Shown here piece after piece: positions 52,901 to 62,169 of a stretch of 64,000 nt of DNA. Under the pieces are notes generated by a model. It was given only the letters and a program-made list of their open reading frames with translations. It was not told the origin of the DNA and made no database searches. Where the stretch lies: positions 182,062-246,061 of the forward strand of contig NZ_RJSF01000007.1 of assembly GCF_003725535.1 (NCBI RefSeq). The letters run 5' to 3'. The translations under genes and the position numbers were made by a program. Numbering within the stretch: position 1 is the first letter of the stretch; every line of letters begins with the position of its first letter. The stretch comes from Nocardioides pocheonensis. GTDB taxonomy: Bacteria > Actinomycetota > Actinomycetes > Propionibacteriales > Nocardioidaceae.

Positions 52901-52947
52901 CGTACCGCCCGCGCCAGCTGACGCCGCAGGGTCGTCCGGCCGGTCAG
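49942..52947 (-). CDS. Degenerate GT2 domain fused to CDP-polyol phosphotransferase-like domain (FHGYP class), probable CTG start
   Basis: 1001 aa if started at CTG 52945-52947, which overlaps the stop of the upstream binding-protein gene as CTGA and has AAGGGA five bases before it. No ATG, GTG or TTG occurs in frame until GTG 52776, 57 codons in, which would cut off the first GT-A strand (PLVTLVVTASGAQPHLLRRTL). The GT-A part lacks the usual metal motif (AAAGDVYVPGAV in its place), so it may be inactive. The C-terminal domain looks intact: LQCFHGYPSKTMG (His730), YAPTWRDD and DYSSMRFDFALTG. A beta-rich middle region resembles the 43312 paralogue. Confidence 0.82.
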   Translation of the reverse strand: MTGRTTLRRQLARAVRRLRHGRPLVTLVVTASGAQPHLLRRTLESARNQRTPALEVLVMCLDDEARGTAEAAAGDDTRVRILDAPDVPTARLSGRRRARAQHHLLAAAGDVYVPGAVQAAIDLLDGPGPVVLGREGEPAGRTDLHETPQVAGCLRLGRVVLPKGESATFDDPDPDGASTAARRLRAGFTVTGRPAYLDAREATPPPHAVRRDPLPGLDARIRRDRAALDELPVQDLPAAHCHAAAGAVRALQPFLEHAEVATSDQWAALSAHARDLLAAAADRAADVPVLPRVLARLAADDRRDDLVALVDARRFAGDDFPTSVVDGEVHADLGVRVDAADLRLGEQETRLRARVQRLAAHEGELVLQVQGGLRHVAQTEAPRVSAVLSDGERRLAFAVSVADDPAVDQWLAEPEHDHPAGLVTARIPLDQLVPGSWQIALTWQTQGLERSGLVEEVDHQGSAGRSRLVVGDLGVHLRESPGGVRLRVERYAGDAPEHDVESVEIGESNLHVTVRGEADHVFLEGEGLHLDAVRQHHGVWAVPLVHDVWGLVERPLPTGSYRLHVERSRTRRPAVLAPRVLDRVPEETRTAAHRLRLLRGHADGLVVRLDPLLGADEVGARAQRRLQQAYRSVQEPLDERLVYFQSFTGQWANDHPLAIQQELARRRPDVRIRWAVSDSSANVPDGAEPVLIRSREWYDVLARAGHLVTNIELDRWFHRRPGQQLLQCFHGYPSKTMGLGLWRSRGLLPGHLEQQLDHTSRTWNALLTPDPAMDRYYRSEYAYDGRILALGYPRNDVLVSPHAHDLRMDTRHRLRIAPGQRAVLYAPTWRDDLATNFRAAEAVHHLDVEQAAAALGDDYVLLLRGHRFHAPGDRWGSRVVDVTTYPDVNHLILAADAAVLDYSSMRFDFALTGRPMVFLVPDLDDYDSRTRGFLWDFGETAPGPWVRDTAGVVAELRDVDGLARRWAEPIAAFNARYNRLQDGRASARVVEEFFSDLPDPV

Positions 52948-53858
52948 ATGAGTCCCTTGTCCTTCAGGTAGGCCTTCGCCACGTCGGCTGCCTTCTGGCG
53001 GTCGAGGTCGACCTTGCCGATCATCGCGGTGAGGTCTGCGGTGGTGAGGACCGCCGAGAGCTTGTCGAGCGCCTTCTTCGCCTTCGCGTTGTCCTTGAGC
53101 CAGTCACTGTTGACGATCGGCACGAGGTTCTCGGCGTTCTGCAGGTGCTTGTCGTCGGCGAGGATGACCAGCCCCAGCTTGTCGAGGGTGGCGTCGGTCG
53201 TGCCGACGGACCCGATCTGGGTGACGCCGTGGACGAGGTCGTCCTTGGTGGCCTGGCTGCCGAAGCCGGTCGGCTCGAACCCGCTCACCTTGATGCCGTA
53301 GGTGTCCTCGAGACCCTTCTGGCAGTCCGCGCGCTGCGGGCAGTCGCTGTTGCCGCCCAGCTTCACCGAGAGGCCGGAGGCGCCGAGGTCGCTGAGCGTG
53401 GTCAGGTGGTTGTCCTGGGCGAACTTCTGCGTGACGGCGAAGGCGTTGGCGTCCTCGGCCTTCGCCGGCTCGAGGGCGGTGAGGCCGTCCTTCTTCGCCA
53501 GCTTGTTCAGCTGGGTCAGGGTGGCCTGCTCGTCGGCCGAGGCCACCTTGGGCGCGCTGTCGCCGTTCGCCTTGCGGTTGAGCGCCTCGGTCATCGAGGA
53601 CAGGTAGTCGGCCGAGATCGTCACGTCGCCCTTCATCAGCGGGCTCAGGTAGATGTCGCGGGCACCGAGGTTCTTCACCGAGGTGTCGTAGCCGGCGTTG
53701 TCCAGGACCGCCTTGTAGAGCTGGGTCATGATGTCGGCCTCGGTGAACTTCTGGCCGACGATCACCACCTTTCCGCCACCGCCCCCGCAGGCCGCGGTGA
53801 ACATCAGCGGGATCGCCACGAGGGCTACCAGGGTGCGTCGTACGAGTGAGGTGTGCAT
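52944..53858 (-). CDS. Osmoprotectant (glycine betaine/choline-type) ABC transporter substrate-binding lipoprotein
   Basis: 304 aa OpuAC/ProX-type binding protein. Lipobox FTAAC with the lipid-bearing Cys24; mature part begins GKVVIVGQKFTEADIM, followed by ISADYLSSMTEAL and the C-terminal lobe SVGTTDATLDKLGLVILADDK. It anchors outside the membrane and delivers compatible solute to the two permeases encoded just upstream. The last gene of that operon would be the fused phosphotransferase-like gene, coupled by CTGA. The ribosome site is GGCGGAG. The exact solute is not readable. Confidence 0.93.
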   Translation of the reverse strand: MHTSLVRRTLVALVAIPLMFTAACGGGGGKVVIVGQKFTEADIMTQLYKAVLDNAGYDTSVKNLGARDIYLSPLMKGDVTISADYLSSMTEALNRKANGDSAPKVASADEQATLTQLNKLAKKDGLTALEPAKAEDANAFAVTQKFAQDNHLTTLSDLGASGLSVKLGGNSDCPQRADCQKGLEDTYGIKVSGFEPTGFGSQATKDDLVHGVTQIGSVGTTDATLDKLGLVILADDKHLQNAENLVPIVNSDWLKDNAKAKKALDKLSAVLTTADLTAMIGKVDLDRQKAADVAKAYLKDKGLI

Positions 53859-53931
53859 GTCTCCGCCTTCTGTGTCCCGCAGGGTGCTCTGCGCGTGTCC
53901 GGCGAGCCCGGGCCCAGCTCGCGGGTCGACT

Positions 53932-54618
53932 CTAGCGACTCCCCGCGGGCAGGGGGTCCATCAATTTCTGCACCAGGGCGAGCGTGAGCTCCAGGAACAG
54001 CGCCACCACGGCGACGATCAGCGACCCGGCGACGACCTCGGCGGTCTGGAAGCTCTCGTAACCGTGCACGATGATCCGGCCGAGGCCGGGGCCGGCGACG
54101 AGGGCGGCGATCGTCGCGGTCGCCCAGACCTGCACCACCGCGAGGCGGATGCCCGAGACGATCAGCGGCATGGCGAGCGGCAGCTCGACCCGGCGGAGCA
54201 GCTCGAGCTCGCCCATGCCCATGCCGCGCGCGGCCTCGACGACGTCGGCGTCGACCTCGGTCATGCCGGTGTAGGTGTTGGTCACGATCGGGGGCAGCGC
54301 GAAGAGCGCGAGCGTGACCAGCGTGGCCAGCCCCGAGCGCCCGAACGGGCCGAGCTCGGCAGTGCCGAAGAGACCGAGCGAGAGCACCGAGAGCAGGGCG
54401 ACGATCGGGATCGCCCGGCCCACGTTGGTCAGGTTGACCGCGAACGTGCCGCCGCGACGGCGGTGACCGAGCCAGAGAGCGAGCGGGAGGCCGACGGCGG
54501 TGGCGAGCACCATCGAGACCAGGGTCAGCAGCGCGTGCTGCCCGAGCAGCGTCGGTACGCCGCCCGCGCCGCGCCAGTGGTCGGGGTCCCGGAACCAGGC
54601 GATCACGTCGTGGGTCAC
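53932..54618 (-). CDS. Osmoprotectant ABC transporter permease (second)
   Basis: 228 aa, about six membrane spans, with the binding-protein-dependent permease motif EAARGMGMGELELLRRVELPLAMPLI in two parts near 125-150. The GTG at 54616-54618 has a GGAGG ribosome site, which fixes the start. It forms the channel with the other permease (10 bp upstream) and the divergent ATPase, in the OpuC style of two unfused permeases. Confidence 0.92.
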   Translation of the reverse strand: MTHDVIAWFRDPDHWRGAGGVPTLLGQHALLTLVSMVLATAVGLPLALWLGHRRRGGTFAVNLTNVGRAIPIVALLSVLSLGLFGTAELGPFGRSGLATLVTLALFALPPIVTNTYTGMTEVDADVVEAARGMGMGELELLRRVELPLAMPLIVSGIRLAVVQVWATATIAALVAGPGLGRIIVHGYESFQTAEVVAGSLIVAVVALFLELTLALVQKLMDPLPAGSR

Positions 54619-54628
54619 TCGACCTCCT

Positions 54629-55327
54629 TCATCGGGCGGCCTCCGTGCGCGTCCACGGGGTGAGCAACCGCTGCAGGCCGACCAGGAGCAGGTCGAGCAC
54701 GACCGCGAGCAGCACGCAGAGCACACTCGTGGCGAGCACCTGGGCCTTGAAGTTCGTGCGCGTCCCGTCCACGAGGAGGTCGCCCAGCCCGCCGTAGTCG
54801 AGGATCGCGCCCACCGTGGTCAGGGCGACGGTGGACACCGTCGCGACGCGCAGGCCGGCCATGATCGCCGGCAGGGCGAGCGGCACCTCAACCCGCCAGA
54901 GCATGCGGCGGGCGGCGTACCCCATGCCCAGCGCGGACTCGCGGACGTCCGCCGGCACGGCCCGGAGGCCCTCGAGGATGTTGCGGACCAGGATCGTGAG
55001 CGAGTACAGCCCCAGGCCGATCACCACCGTGGTGACCCCGAGCCCGGTGACCGGGACGAGCAGCGAGAACAGCGCCAGCGACGGGATCGTGTAGAGCGCC
55101 GTCGTCGTGCCGACGATCACGCCCTCGAGTTTTCGGTAGCGTCGGGCCAGCAGGGCCAGCGGTACGGCGACGGCCAGTCCCAGCAGCACCGAGACGACCA
55201 CGATGCCGACATGCTGGACCAGGGCGTCGGTGAGGTCGCCGGCGCGCGACGAGTAGTACTTCCCGCAGATCCAGTCGTTGCGGGTCAGGCAGTTGTCCGA
55301 CGAGGCGGGAGCGACCGATGCCAGCAC
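54629..55327 (-). CDS. Osmoprotectant ABC transporter permease (first)
   Basis: 232 aa, six predicted spans. The N-terminal segment with two Cys (DNCLTRNDWICGKYY) precedes the first span and would face outside. Permease loop ESALGMGYAARRMLWRVEVPLALPAI in two parts. The GTG start at 55327 lies 17 bp from the divergent ATPase start, so the promoter must overlap coding sequence or the gap; I cannot place it. Partner of the 53932 permease. Confidence 0.92.
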   Translation of the reverse strand: MLASVAPASSDNCLTRNDWICGKYYSSRAGDLTDALVQHVGIVVVSVLLGLAVAVPLALLARRYRKLEGVIVGTTTALYTIPSLALFSLLVPVTGLGVTTVVIGLGLYSLTILVRNILEGLRAVPADVRESALGMGYAARRMLWRVEVPLALPAIMAGLRVATVSTVALTTVGAILDYGGLGDLLVDGTRTNFKAQVLATSVLCVLLAVVLDLLLVGLQRLLTPWTRTEAAR

Positions 55328-55344
55328 AAGGGGACGGTAGCGCG

Positions 55345-56322
55345 ATGATCCGCCTCGAGGGCGTCGGCAAGACCTACGAGGACGGCACGGTCGCGGTGCA
55401 GGCGCTCGATCTCGCCGTGCCGCGCCACGCGCTGGTCGTGCTCGTCGGCCCCTCCGGGTGCGGCAAGTCGACCACGCTGAAGATGGTCAACCGGCTGATC
55501 GAGCCGACCGCCGGCCGGATCTTCCTCGACGGCCAGGACGTGACCAACGTCGATCCGGTGCAGCTGCGCCGCGGGATCGGCTACGTGATCCAGCAGGTCG
55601 GGCTGTTCCCCCACCAGGACATCGTCACGAACGTCGCCACGGTGCCGAGCCTGCTCGGGTGGGACAAGCCGCGGGCGAAGGCCCGGGCACTCGAGCTGCT
55701 CGACCTGGTCGGGCTCGACCCGTCCGTGTTCGCCGGTCGCTTCCCGCACCAGCTCTCCGGCGGTCAGCGGCAGCGCGTCGGCGTGGCGCGGGCGCTGGCC
55801 GCGGACCCGCCGGTGCTGCTCATGGACGAGCCGTTCGGCGCGGTCGACCCGGTCGTCCGCGGGCGGCTCCAGGACGAGTTCCTCCGGCTGCAGCGCGACC
55901 TCGGCAAGACCGTGCTGATGGTCACCCACGACATCGACGAGGCCGTGCGCATGGGCGACCGGGTCGCGGTGTTCGCGACCGGCGGCCGCCTCGCGCAGTA
56001 CGACGTGCCGGCCGCCGTGCTGGGCGCCCCCGCCGACGACTTCGTCGAGGAGTTCGTCGGGCAGCGGCGCGGGATGCGTCGGCTCGCCGTCACCCCGATC
56101 GACCCGGACCTGCTCGAGCCCCTCGACGGGGTCGCCGCGTCCGCGCTCGCCGGCACGGTCGACGTGGACGTCAGCCTCGAGGAGGTGATGGCGCTGCTGC
56201 TGCGCGAGGACAAGTCGATGGTGGGGGTGACGCAGGGCCCCCGCTTCCTCGGCGTACTGACCCCGAACGGCATCCACCAGATGCTGCGCGCCAGCGTGCG
56301 AGCCGACCGGGGCGACGCCTAG
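55345..56322 (+). CDS. Osmoprotectant ABC transporter ATP-binding protein
   Basis: 325 aa, ProV/OpuCA type. Walker A GPSGCGKST near 37-45, Q-loop YVIQQVGLFPHQD, signature LSGGQRQRV, Walker B LLMDEPFGAVDP and H-loop VTHDIDEAV. The C-terminal 90 residues hold a partial CBS-like segment (VDVDVSLEEVMALLLREDKSMVG) that in OpuA-type pumps senses ionic strength. Encoded divergently from its permeases, an unusual layout for this transporter class. Ends with a 4-bp overlap with the convergent coiled-coil membrane protein gene. Confidence 0.93.
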   Translation: MIRLEGVGKTYEDGTVAVQALDLAVPRHALVVLVGPSGCGKSTTLKMVNRLIEPTAGRIFLDGQDVTNVDPVQLRRGIGYVIQQVGLFPHQDIVTNVATVPSLLGWDKPRAKARALELLDLVGLDPSVFAGRFPHQLSGGQRQRVGVARALAADPPVLLMDEPFGAVDPVVRGRLQDEFLRLQRDLGKTVLMVTHDIDEAVRMGDRVAVFATGGRLAQYDVPAAVLGAPADDFVEEFVGQRRGMRRLAVTPIDPDLLEPLDGVAASALAGTVDVDVSLEEVMALLLREDKSMVGVTQGPRFLGVLTPNGIHQMLRASVRADRGDA

Positions 56323-56930
56323 GCGCGCTTGACCGCCTGGGTCATCTGCTCCTGCTCGGCGCGGATCTCCGCGGCCTTCTCCTCCCAGGAGACCAGCTCG
56401 TCGACCGACCCGCGAGCCGGGCCGCCCTCGGCCTCCCACGACGCGAGCGCGTCGGCCTCCTCGGCGGCCCGCTCCGCCCGGAGCGTCTCGATCGACCGCT
56501 CCAGCTCGGCGACCCGGGTCACCGCGTCACCGGCCTCGCGCTGGGTCCTGGCCAGCTGGCGCTGGGCCTGGACGAGCTCGCCCTGCAGCTCGCGCACCGA
56601 CAGGTTGGACTCGGCGAGGCGCTCGGTCATCGCGGTCGTGAACTCGGCGTGCTCGGCGGCGCGCAGCGAGAACAGGGACTTGTAGGCACTCGCCGCCGCG
56701 GCCCGGTCGGCGGCGTTCTCACGACGGGACTGGAGCACCTCGGTCCACATGATCCGCAGCGACGCCCAGCCCAGGGCGAGCGCGAGCACCGAGCTGACGC
56801 TGAGCACGACGGGGGACTGGGTCGGCAACGCGGCGAGCACGCCTGCGGTCGCCACCGTCAGCAGGACCACCGCCACCGAGACGCGGACACTGCGCTGCCG
56901 ACGGCGCGCGGGGGTGCGTGAGGCTGCCAT
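56319..56930 (-). CDS. Membrane protein with coiled coil
   Basis: 203 aa: basic N-terminus (TPARRRQRSVR), two membrane spans (VAVVLLTVATAGVLAAL and VLSVSSVLALALGWASL), then a long cytoplasmic coiled coil (about 110-200: LAESNLSVRELQGELVQAQ, RVAELERSIETLRAERA). No family recognised. It sits upstream of DUF3180, where mycobacteria have Rv3604c, another membrane protein. The ATG has TAGCCT seven bases upstream (leaderless type). Confidence 0.75.
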   Translation of the reverse strand: MAASRTPARRRQRSVRVSVAVVLLTVATAGVLAALPTQSPVVLSVSSVLALALGWASLRIMWTEVLQSRRENAADRAAAASAYKSLFSLRAAEHAEFTTAMTERLAESNLSVRELQGELVQAQRQLARTQREAGDAVTRVAELERSIETLRAERAAEEADALASWEAEGGPARGSVDELVSWEEKAAEIRAEQEQMTQAVKRA

Positions 56931-56937
56931 GGTGGCA

Positions 56938-56943
56938 AGGCTA
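56938..56943 (-). promoter_or_regulatory. -10 element of the coiled-coil membrane protein gene, leaderless spacing
   Basis: TAGCCT on the minus strand, seven bases before the ATG at 56930, in the 18-bp gap after DUF3180. Confidence 0.6.
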
Positions 56944-56948
56944 GTTTG

Positions 56949-57452
56949 CTAGCGGTCCTGCGGAGGAATCCGACACGCGTGCTCGAGGAGCAGCCCGGTG
57001 ACCAGCGCGACCGCCGCGCCCAGGGCGGCCAGGGACGCATGCAGGATCGTCACCGAGGCCTGCTCGCCGCCGACCCCGATGTTCGAGATCGCGATGCCGA
57101 GGTAGGCGCCGACGCCGAAGGCGCCGAGGCGGGCGATGGCCTTGCCGAGGACCAGCCGGGCGACTCCTTGCTGCGCCGACAGGCTGAGGTGCTCGCGCTG
57201 CACCGTGCGCCAGGTGAGGAAGGCGATGCCGCCGACCACCGCGGCGACGAAGTACGCGATGCCGACGGCGAGCCAGGACACCCCGGGCACCGCGGCGCCG
57301 GAGCGGATCGCCTGGCCGCGGATGGCCCAGCCGATCACCAGCCCCACCAGGCCCACGACCACCAGCGGCCCCGGCCCGGTCGGCCGGATCCGGCCCTCCT
57401 GGGGCGACGGGGGCGGCGGGGCGTCGTCGACCGGAGGAAGGTCCCGGCTCAC
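56949..57452 (-). CDS. DUF3180 family membrane protein
   Basis: 167 aa with four predicted spans (PLVVVGLVGLVIGW, AVGIAYFVAAVVGGIAFL, ARLGAFGVGAYLGIAI, LAALGAAVALVTGLL) after a Pro-rich cytoplasmic start. Located directly downstream of folK with a 4-bp overlap, the same position as Rv3605c in mycobacteria. Function unknown; the constant link with folate genes suggests a related role, which is only inference. Confidence 0.87.
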   Translation of the reverse strand: MSRDLPPVDDAPPPPSPQEGRIRPTGPGPLVVVGLVGLVIGWAIRGQAIRSGAAVPGVSWLAVGIAYFVAAVVGGIAFLTWRTVQREHLSLSAQQGVARLVLGKAIARLGAFGVGAYLGIAISNIGVGGEQASVTILHASLAALGAAVALVTGLLLEHACRIPPQDR

Positions 57453-58018
57453 GACACCTCGAGCTCGATGTCGTCACGCCGCGTGATCCCGTCGCGGCCC
57501 ACCTTCTCGAGCAGCTCCGCGACCGGGCCGACGCCCGGGATCTGCGCGTCCGACTCCAGGTCGTGCCAGGGCGCGAGCACGAACGCCCGCTCCCCCGCAC
57601 GCGGGTGCGGCAGCACGAGGTGGTCGTCGTCGGCACGCCGGTCACCGACGACGATGAGGTCGACGTCGAGCGTGCGCGGAGCGTTGAGCTCGCCCCCGCG
57701 CTCGCGACCGTACGCCGCCTCGATCGCCAGCGCGCGGTCGAGCAGCGTGGGCGCCGAGAGCGTGGTGTCGATGGTGACCACGATGTTCAGGAAGTCCTCG
57801 GAGCCCTCGGGCGCGTCGACCGGAGCGGTCTCGTAGACCGGCGAGACCCCGGTCAGCCAGACCTCGGGGGTGTCGCCGAGGGCGTCGACGGCGCCCTGCA
57901 GGTTGAACACCCGGTCACCGAGGTTCGAGCCGATCGACAGCACCGCGCGCCGGATCGGGTGCATGTCACCCGTCAGGGTGTCGGTGTCGATGACGTTGGG
58001 GTTGGGGGACTCGCTCAT
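57449..58018 (-). CDS. folK: 2-amino-4-hydroxy-6-hydroxymethyldihydropteridine pyrophosphokinase
   Basis: Transfers pyrophosphate from ATP to the pterin before dihydropteroate formation. 189 aa with VLSIGSNLGDRVFNLQ near 27-42, VSPVYETAPVD, and the metal/substrate motif APRTLDVDLIVVGD. The first ~20 residues precede the usual start of the fold; an internal ATG (MHPIRRAVLSIGS) is an alternative. Overlaps folB by 4 bp (ATGA) in a folE-folP-folB-folK operon. Confidence 0.95.
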   Translation of the reverse strand: MSESPNPNVIDTDTLTGDMHPIRRAVLSIGSNLGDRVFNLQGAVDALGDTPEVWLTGVSPVYETAPVDAPEGSEDFLNIVVTIDTTLSAPTLLDRALAIEAAYGRERGGELNAPRTLDVDLIVVGDRRADDDHLVLPHPRAGERAFVLAPWHDLESDAQIPGVGPVAELLEKVGRDGITRRDDIELEVS

Positions 58019-58377
58019 GGACGGCTCCGGTTGATCGTCAGGGCGACGTCCGAGAACGTCGCGGCAATCGGGGCGTGCGGCTTGTGCACGGTGACCTGCA
58101 CCGACGCGACCTGGTCGCGTCCCAGGCAGACGTCGGCGACGCGCTGCGCAAGGGTCTCGATCAGGTCGACCGGGTCCTTCTCCACGGCCGCGACGACGTC
58201 GGCCACGAGCGCGCCGTAGTCGACGGTGCGGGACAGGTCGTCCCCGGCGGCCGCGGCCCGCGTGTCGAGCGCGAGCTCCAGGTCGATCAGGAACGTCTGA
58301 CCGTCGCGACGCTCGAAGTCGAACACACCGTGGTGTGCATGGACTTCGATGCCGCGCACCGCCAGCTGGTCACTCAT
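58015..58377 (-). CDS. folB: Dihydroneopterin aldolase
   Basis: Cleaves dihydroneopterin to the hydroxymethylpterin used by FolK. 120 aa, normal length: VRGIEVHAHHGVFDFERRDGQTF with the conserved Glu and His region, TVDYGALVADV, LIETLAQRVADVCL, and the catalytic Lys in VTVHKPHAPI. ATG at 58375-58377. Overlaps folP upstream by 8 bp and folK downstream by 4 bp. Confidence 0.95.
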   Translation of the reverse strand: MSDQLAVRGIEVHAHHGVFDFERRDGQTFLIDLELALDTRAAAAGDDLSRTVDYGALVADVVAAVEKDPVDLIETLAQRVADVCLGRDQVASVQVTVHKPHAPIAATFSDVALTINRSRP

Positions 58378-59290
58378 CCCGGCCGACCTTACCCGGGGCA
58401 CCCGACCCGCCAAACCCCCGCTCGTCCACGCTCCGGTCGGCCCATCGGGCGACCACCTTGAGCGCGTCCACGCTGGCCCGCGCCTCGTGCACCCGGACCG
58501 CCCAGACCCCCAGCAGGCCGGCGAGCGTGGTGAGCGCGACGTTGGCGTCCTCACGGTCCAGGACGGGCCGTGGAGTGCCGTCGGGAGCGGCCAGGAGGGC
58601 TCCGAGGAAGGACTTGCGGCTCGACCCGAGCAGGATCGGCAGACCGAGGGCGTCGAGCTCGGTGAGGCGCTGCAGCAGCGCCCAGTTGTGGTCCGCGGTC
58701 TTGGCGAACCCCAGGCCCGGGTCGACGGCCAGCCGGTCGGGCTGCACGCCCGCGGCGAGGGCGTCGTCGACCCGTCGACGGAGCTCGTCGCAGACCTCGC
58801 CGACCACGTCGGCGTACGACGCCCGCTGCTGCATGGAGTCGGCGTGACCACGCCAGTGCATCGCGACGTACGCCGCGCCGCGCTCCGCCACCACCCGCAG
58901 GATGGCGGGGTCGGCCAGGCCGCCGGAGACGTCGTTGACGACCACGGCGCCGGCGTCCAGCGCCGCCTCGGCCACCTCGGAGCGCATCGTGTCGACCGAC
59001 ACGAGTGCCCCGTGCTCGGCCAGGCGCGTGATGACCGGGACCACCCGCGCCAGCTCCTCCGTGGCCAGGGGGCGCGTCGCGCCGGGACGCGTCGACTCCC
59101 CGCCGATGTCGAGCAGGTCGGCGCCCTCGGCGAGCATCGCGAGCCCGTGCTCGACGGCTGCGTCCGCGCCCAGGAACCGGCCGCCGTCGGAGAACGAGTC
59201 GGGCGTCACGTTGACCACGCCCATCACCAGCGGCCGGGGCAGCACCGGCAAGCCCCGGACGTGGCGCTCGGTCAGCCGGTCCGGCGTCAT
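58370..59290 (-). CDS. folP: Dihydropteroate synthase
   Basis: Joins hydroxymethylpterin pyrophosphate with p-aminobenzoate; the sulfonamide target. 306 aa TIM barrel: MGVVNVTPDSFSDGG near 23-37, GGESTRPGA loop 2, VVNDVSGG, VDPGLGFAK, GSSRKSFLG with the catalytic Lys, and the C-terminal VRVHEARASVDAL. All sulfa-pocket loops look standard. ATG at 59288-59290, 8 bp after the folE stop. Confidence 0.96.
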   Translation of the reverse strand: MTPDRLTERHVRGLPVLPRPLVMGVVNVTPDSFSDGGRFLGADAAVEHGLAMLAEGADLLDIGGESTRPGATRPLATEELARVVPVITRLAEHGALVSVDTMRSEVAEAALDAGAVVVNDVSGGLADPAILRVVAERGAAYVAMHWRGHADSMQQRASYADVVGEVCDELRRRVDDALAAGVQPDRLAVDPGLGFAKTADHNWALLQRLTELDALGLPILLGSSRKSFLGALLAAPDGTPRPVLDREDANVALTTLAGLLGVWAVRVHEARASVDALKVVARWADRSVDERGFGGSGAPGKVGRDE

Positions 59291-59298
59291 CGGGTCCC

Positions 59299-59913
59299 CT
59301 AGCGTGAGGCGTTGATGAGGGCCATCGCCTCGGAACGCGTGGCCGCGTTGTGCATGATGCCGCGCACGGCCGAGGTGATCGTGCGCGCCCCGGCCTTGCG
59401 GACGCCACGCATCGTCATGCACAGGTGCTCGGCCTCAATGACCACGATCACGCCGCGGGCCTCGAGCAGCTCCACCATGGAGTCGGCGATCTGGGTGGTC
59501 AGCCGCTCCTGGACCTGCGGGCGCTTCGCGTAGAGGTCGACCAGCCGGGCCAGCTTGGACAGGCCCGTGATCTTGCCCGACTCCGCGGGGATGTAGCCGA
59601 CGTGGGCCACTCCGGTGAACGGCACGAGGTGGTGCTCGCACATCGACCACAGCTCGATGTCGCGGACCAGGACCATCTCGTCGTGACCGATGTCGAACGT
59701 CGTCGTGAGGACGTCCTTGGCCTCCATGCGCAGACCAGCCGTCAACTCGGCGTACGCGCGCGCGACGCGAGCGGGAGTGTCGTGCAGCCCCTCACGGGTG
59801 GGGTCCTCGCCGATCGCGATCAGCAGCTCGCGCACCGCGGCCTCGGCCCGGGCATGGTCGAACTCCGGGATGTCCCCGGGTCCGCGCCCGTCCGGGCGGA
59901 TCGAGTCGGTCAT
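59299..59913 (-). CDS. folE: GTP cyclohydrolase I
   Basis: First step of folate synthesis, forming dihydroneopterin triphosphate from GTP. 204 aa, type I zinc enzyme: [19 protein letters not shown] with zinc ligand Cys and His, [22 protein letters not shown] in parts, and the second zinc Cys in [13 protein letters not shown]. The ATG at 59911-59913 starts 7 bp after the ftsH stop, so the folate genes probably continue the ftsH transcript. Confidence 0.96.
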   Translation of the reverse strand: MTDSIRPDGRGPGDIPEFDHARAEAAVRELLIAIGEDPTREGLHDTPARVARAYAELTAGLRMEAKDVLTTTFDIGHDEMVLVRDIELWSMCEHHLVPFTGVAHVGYIPAESGKITGLSKLARLVDLYAKRPQVQERLTTQIADSMVELLEARGVIVVIEAEHLCMTMRGVRKAGARTITSAVRGIMHNAATRSEAMALINASR

Positions 59914-59920
59914 GCGGGGC

Positions 59921-61963
<2,043 letters not shown>

Positions 61964-62169
61964 CTGCGGGGCTCGGGGCCCCGTCCTCCTGCCAGGCGAC
62001 GCACTGCTGTCTTGAGATACGGGCTCTTCACGATGACCGTACCGGGCGGTTGGGCGAATTGCCCCACGTACCGTCCACGACCATTCTCCCCGTCCAACGA
62101 CCGGGGTGCCGCCCGGGTGCCCTGTTCGCTCAGGGCCTAATCCGGGGCCTCCCGGATCGGGCGTCCGGG

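Noticed and set aside
61964..62169. Possible riboswitch or small RNA in the ftsH-hpt gap
   Set aside because: No conserved riboswitch core or strong hairpin followed by a T-tract was visible.
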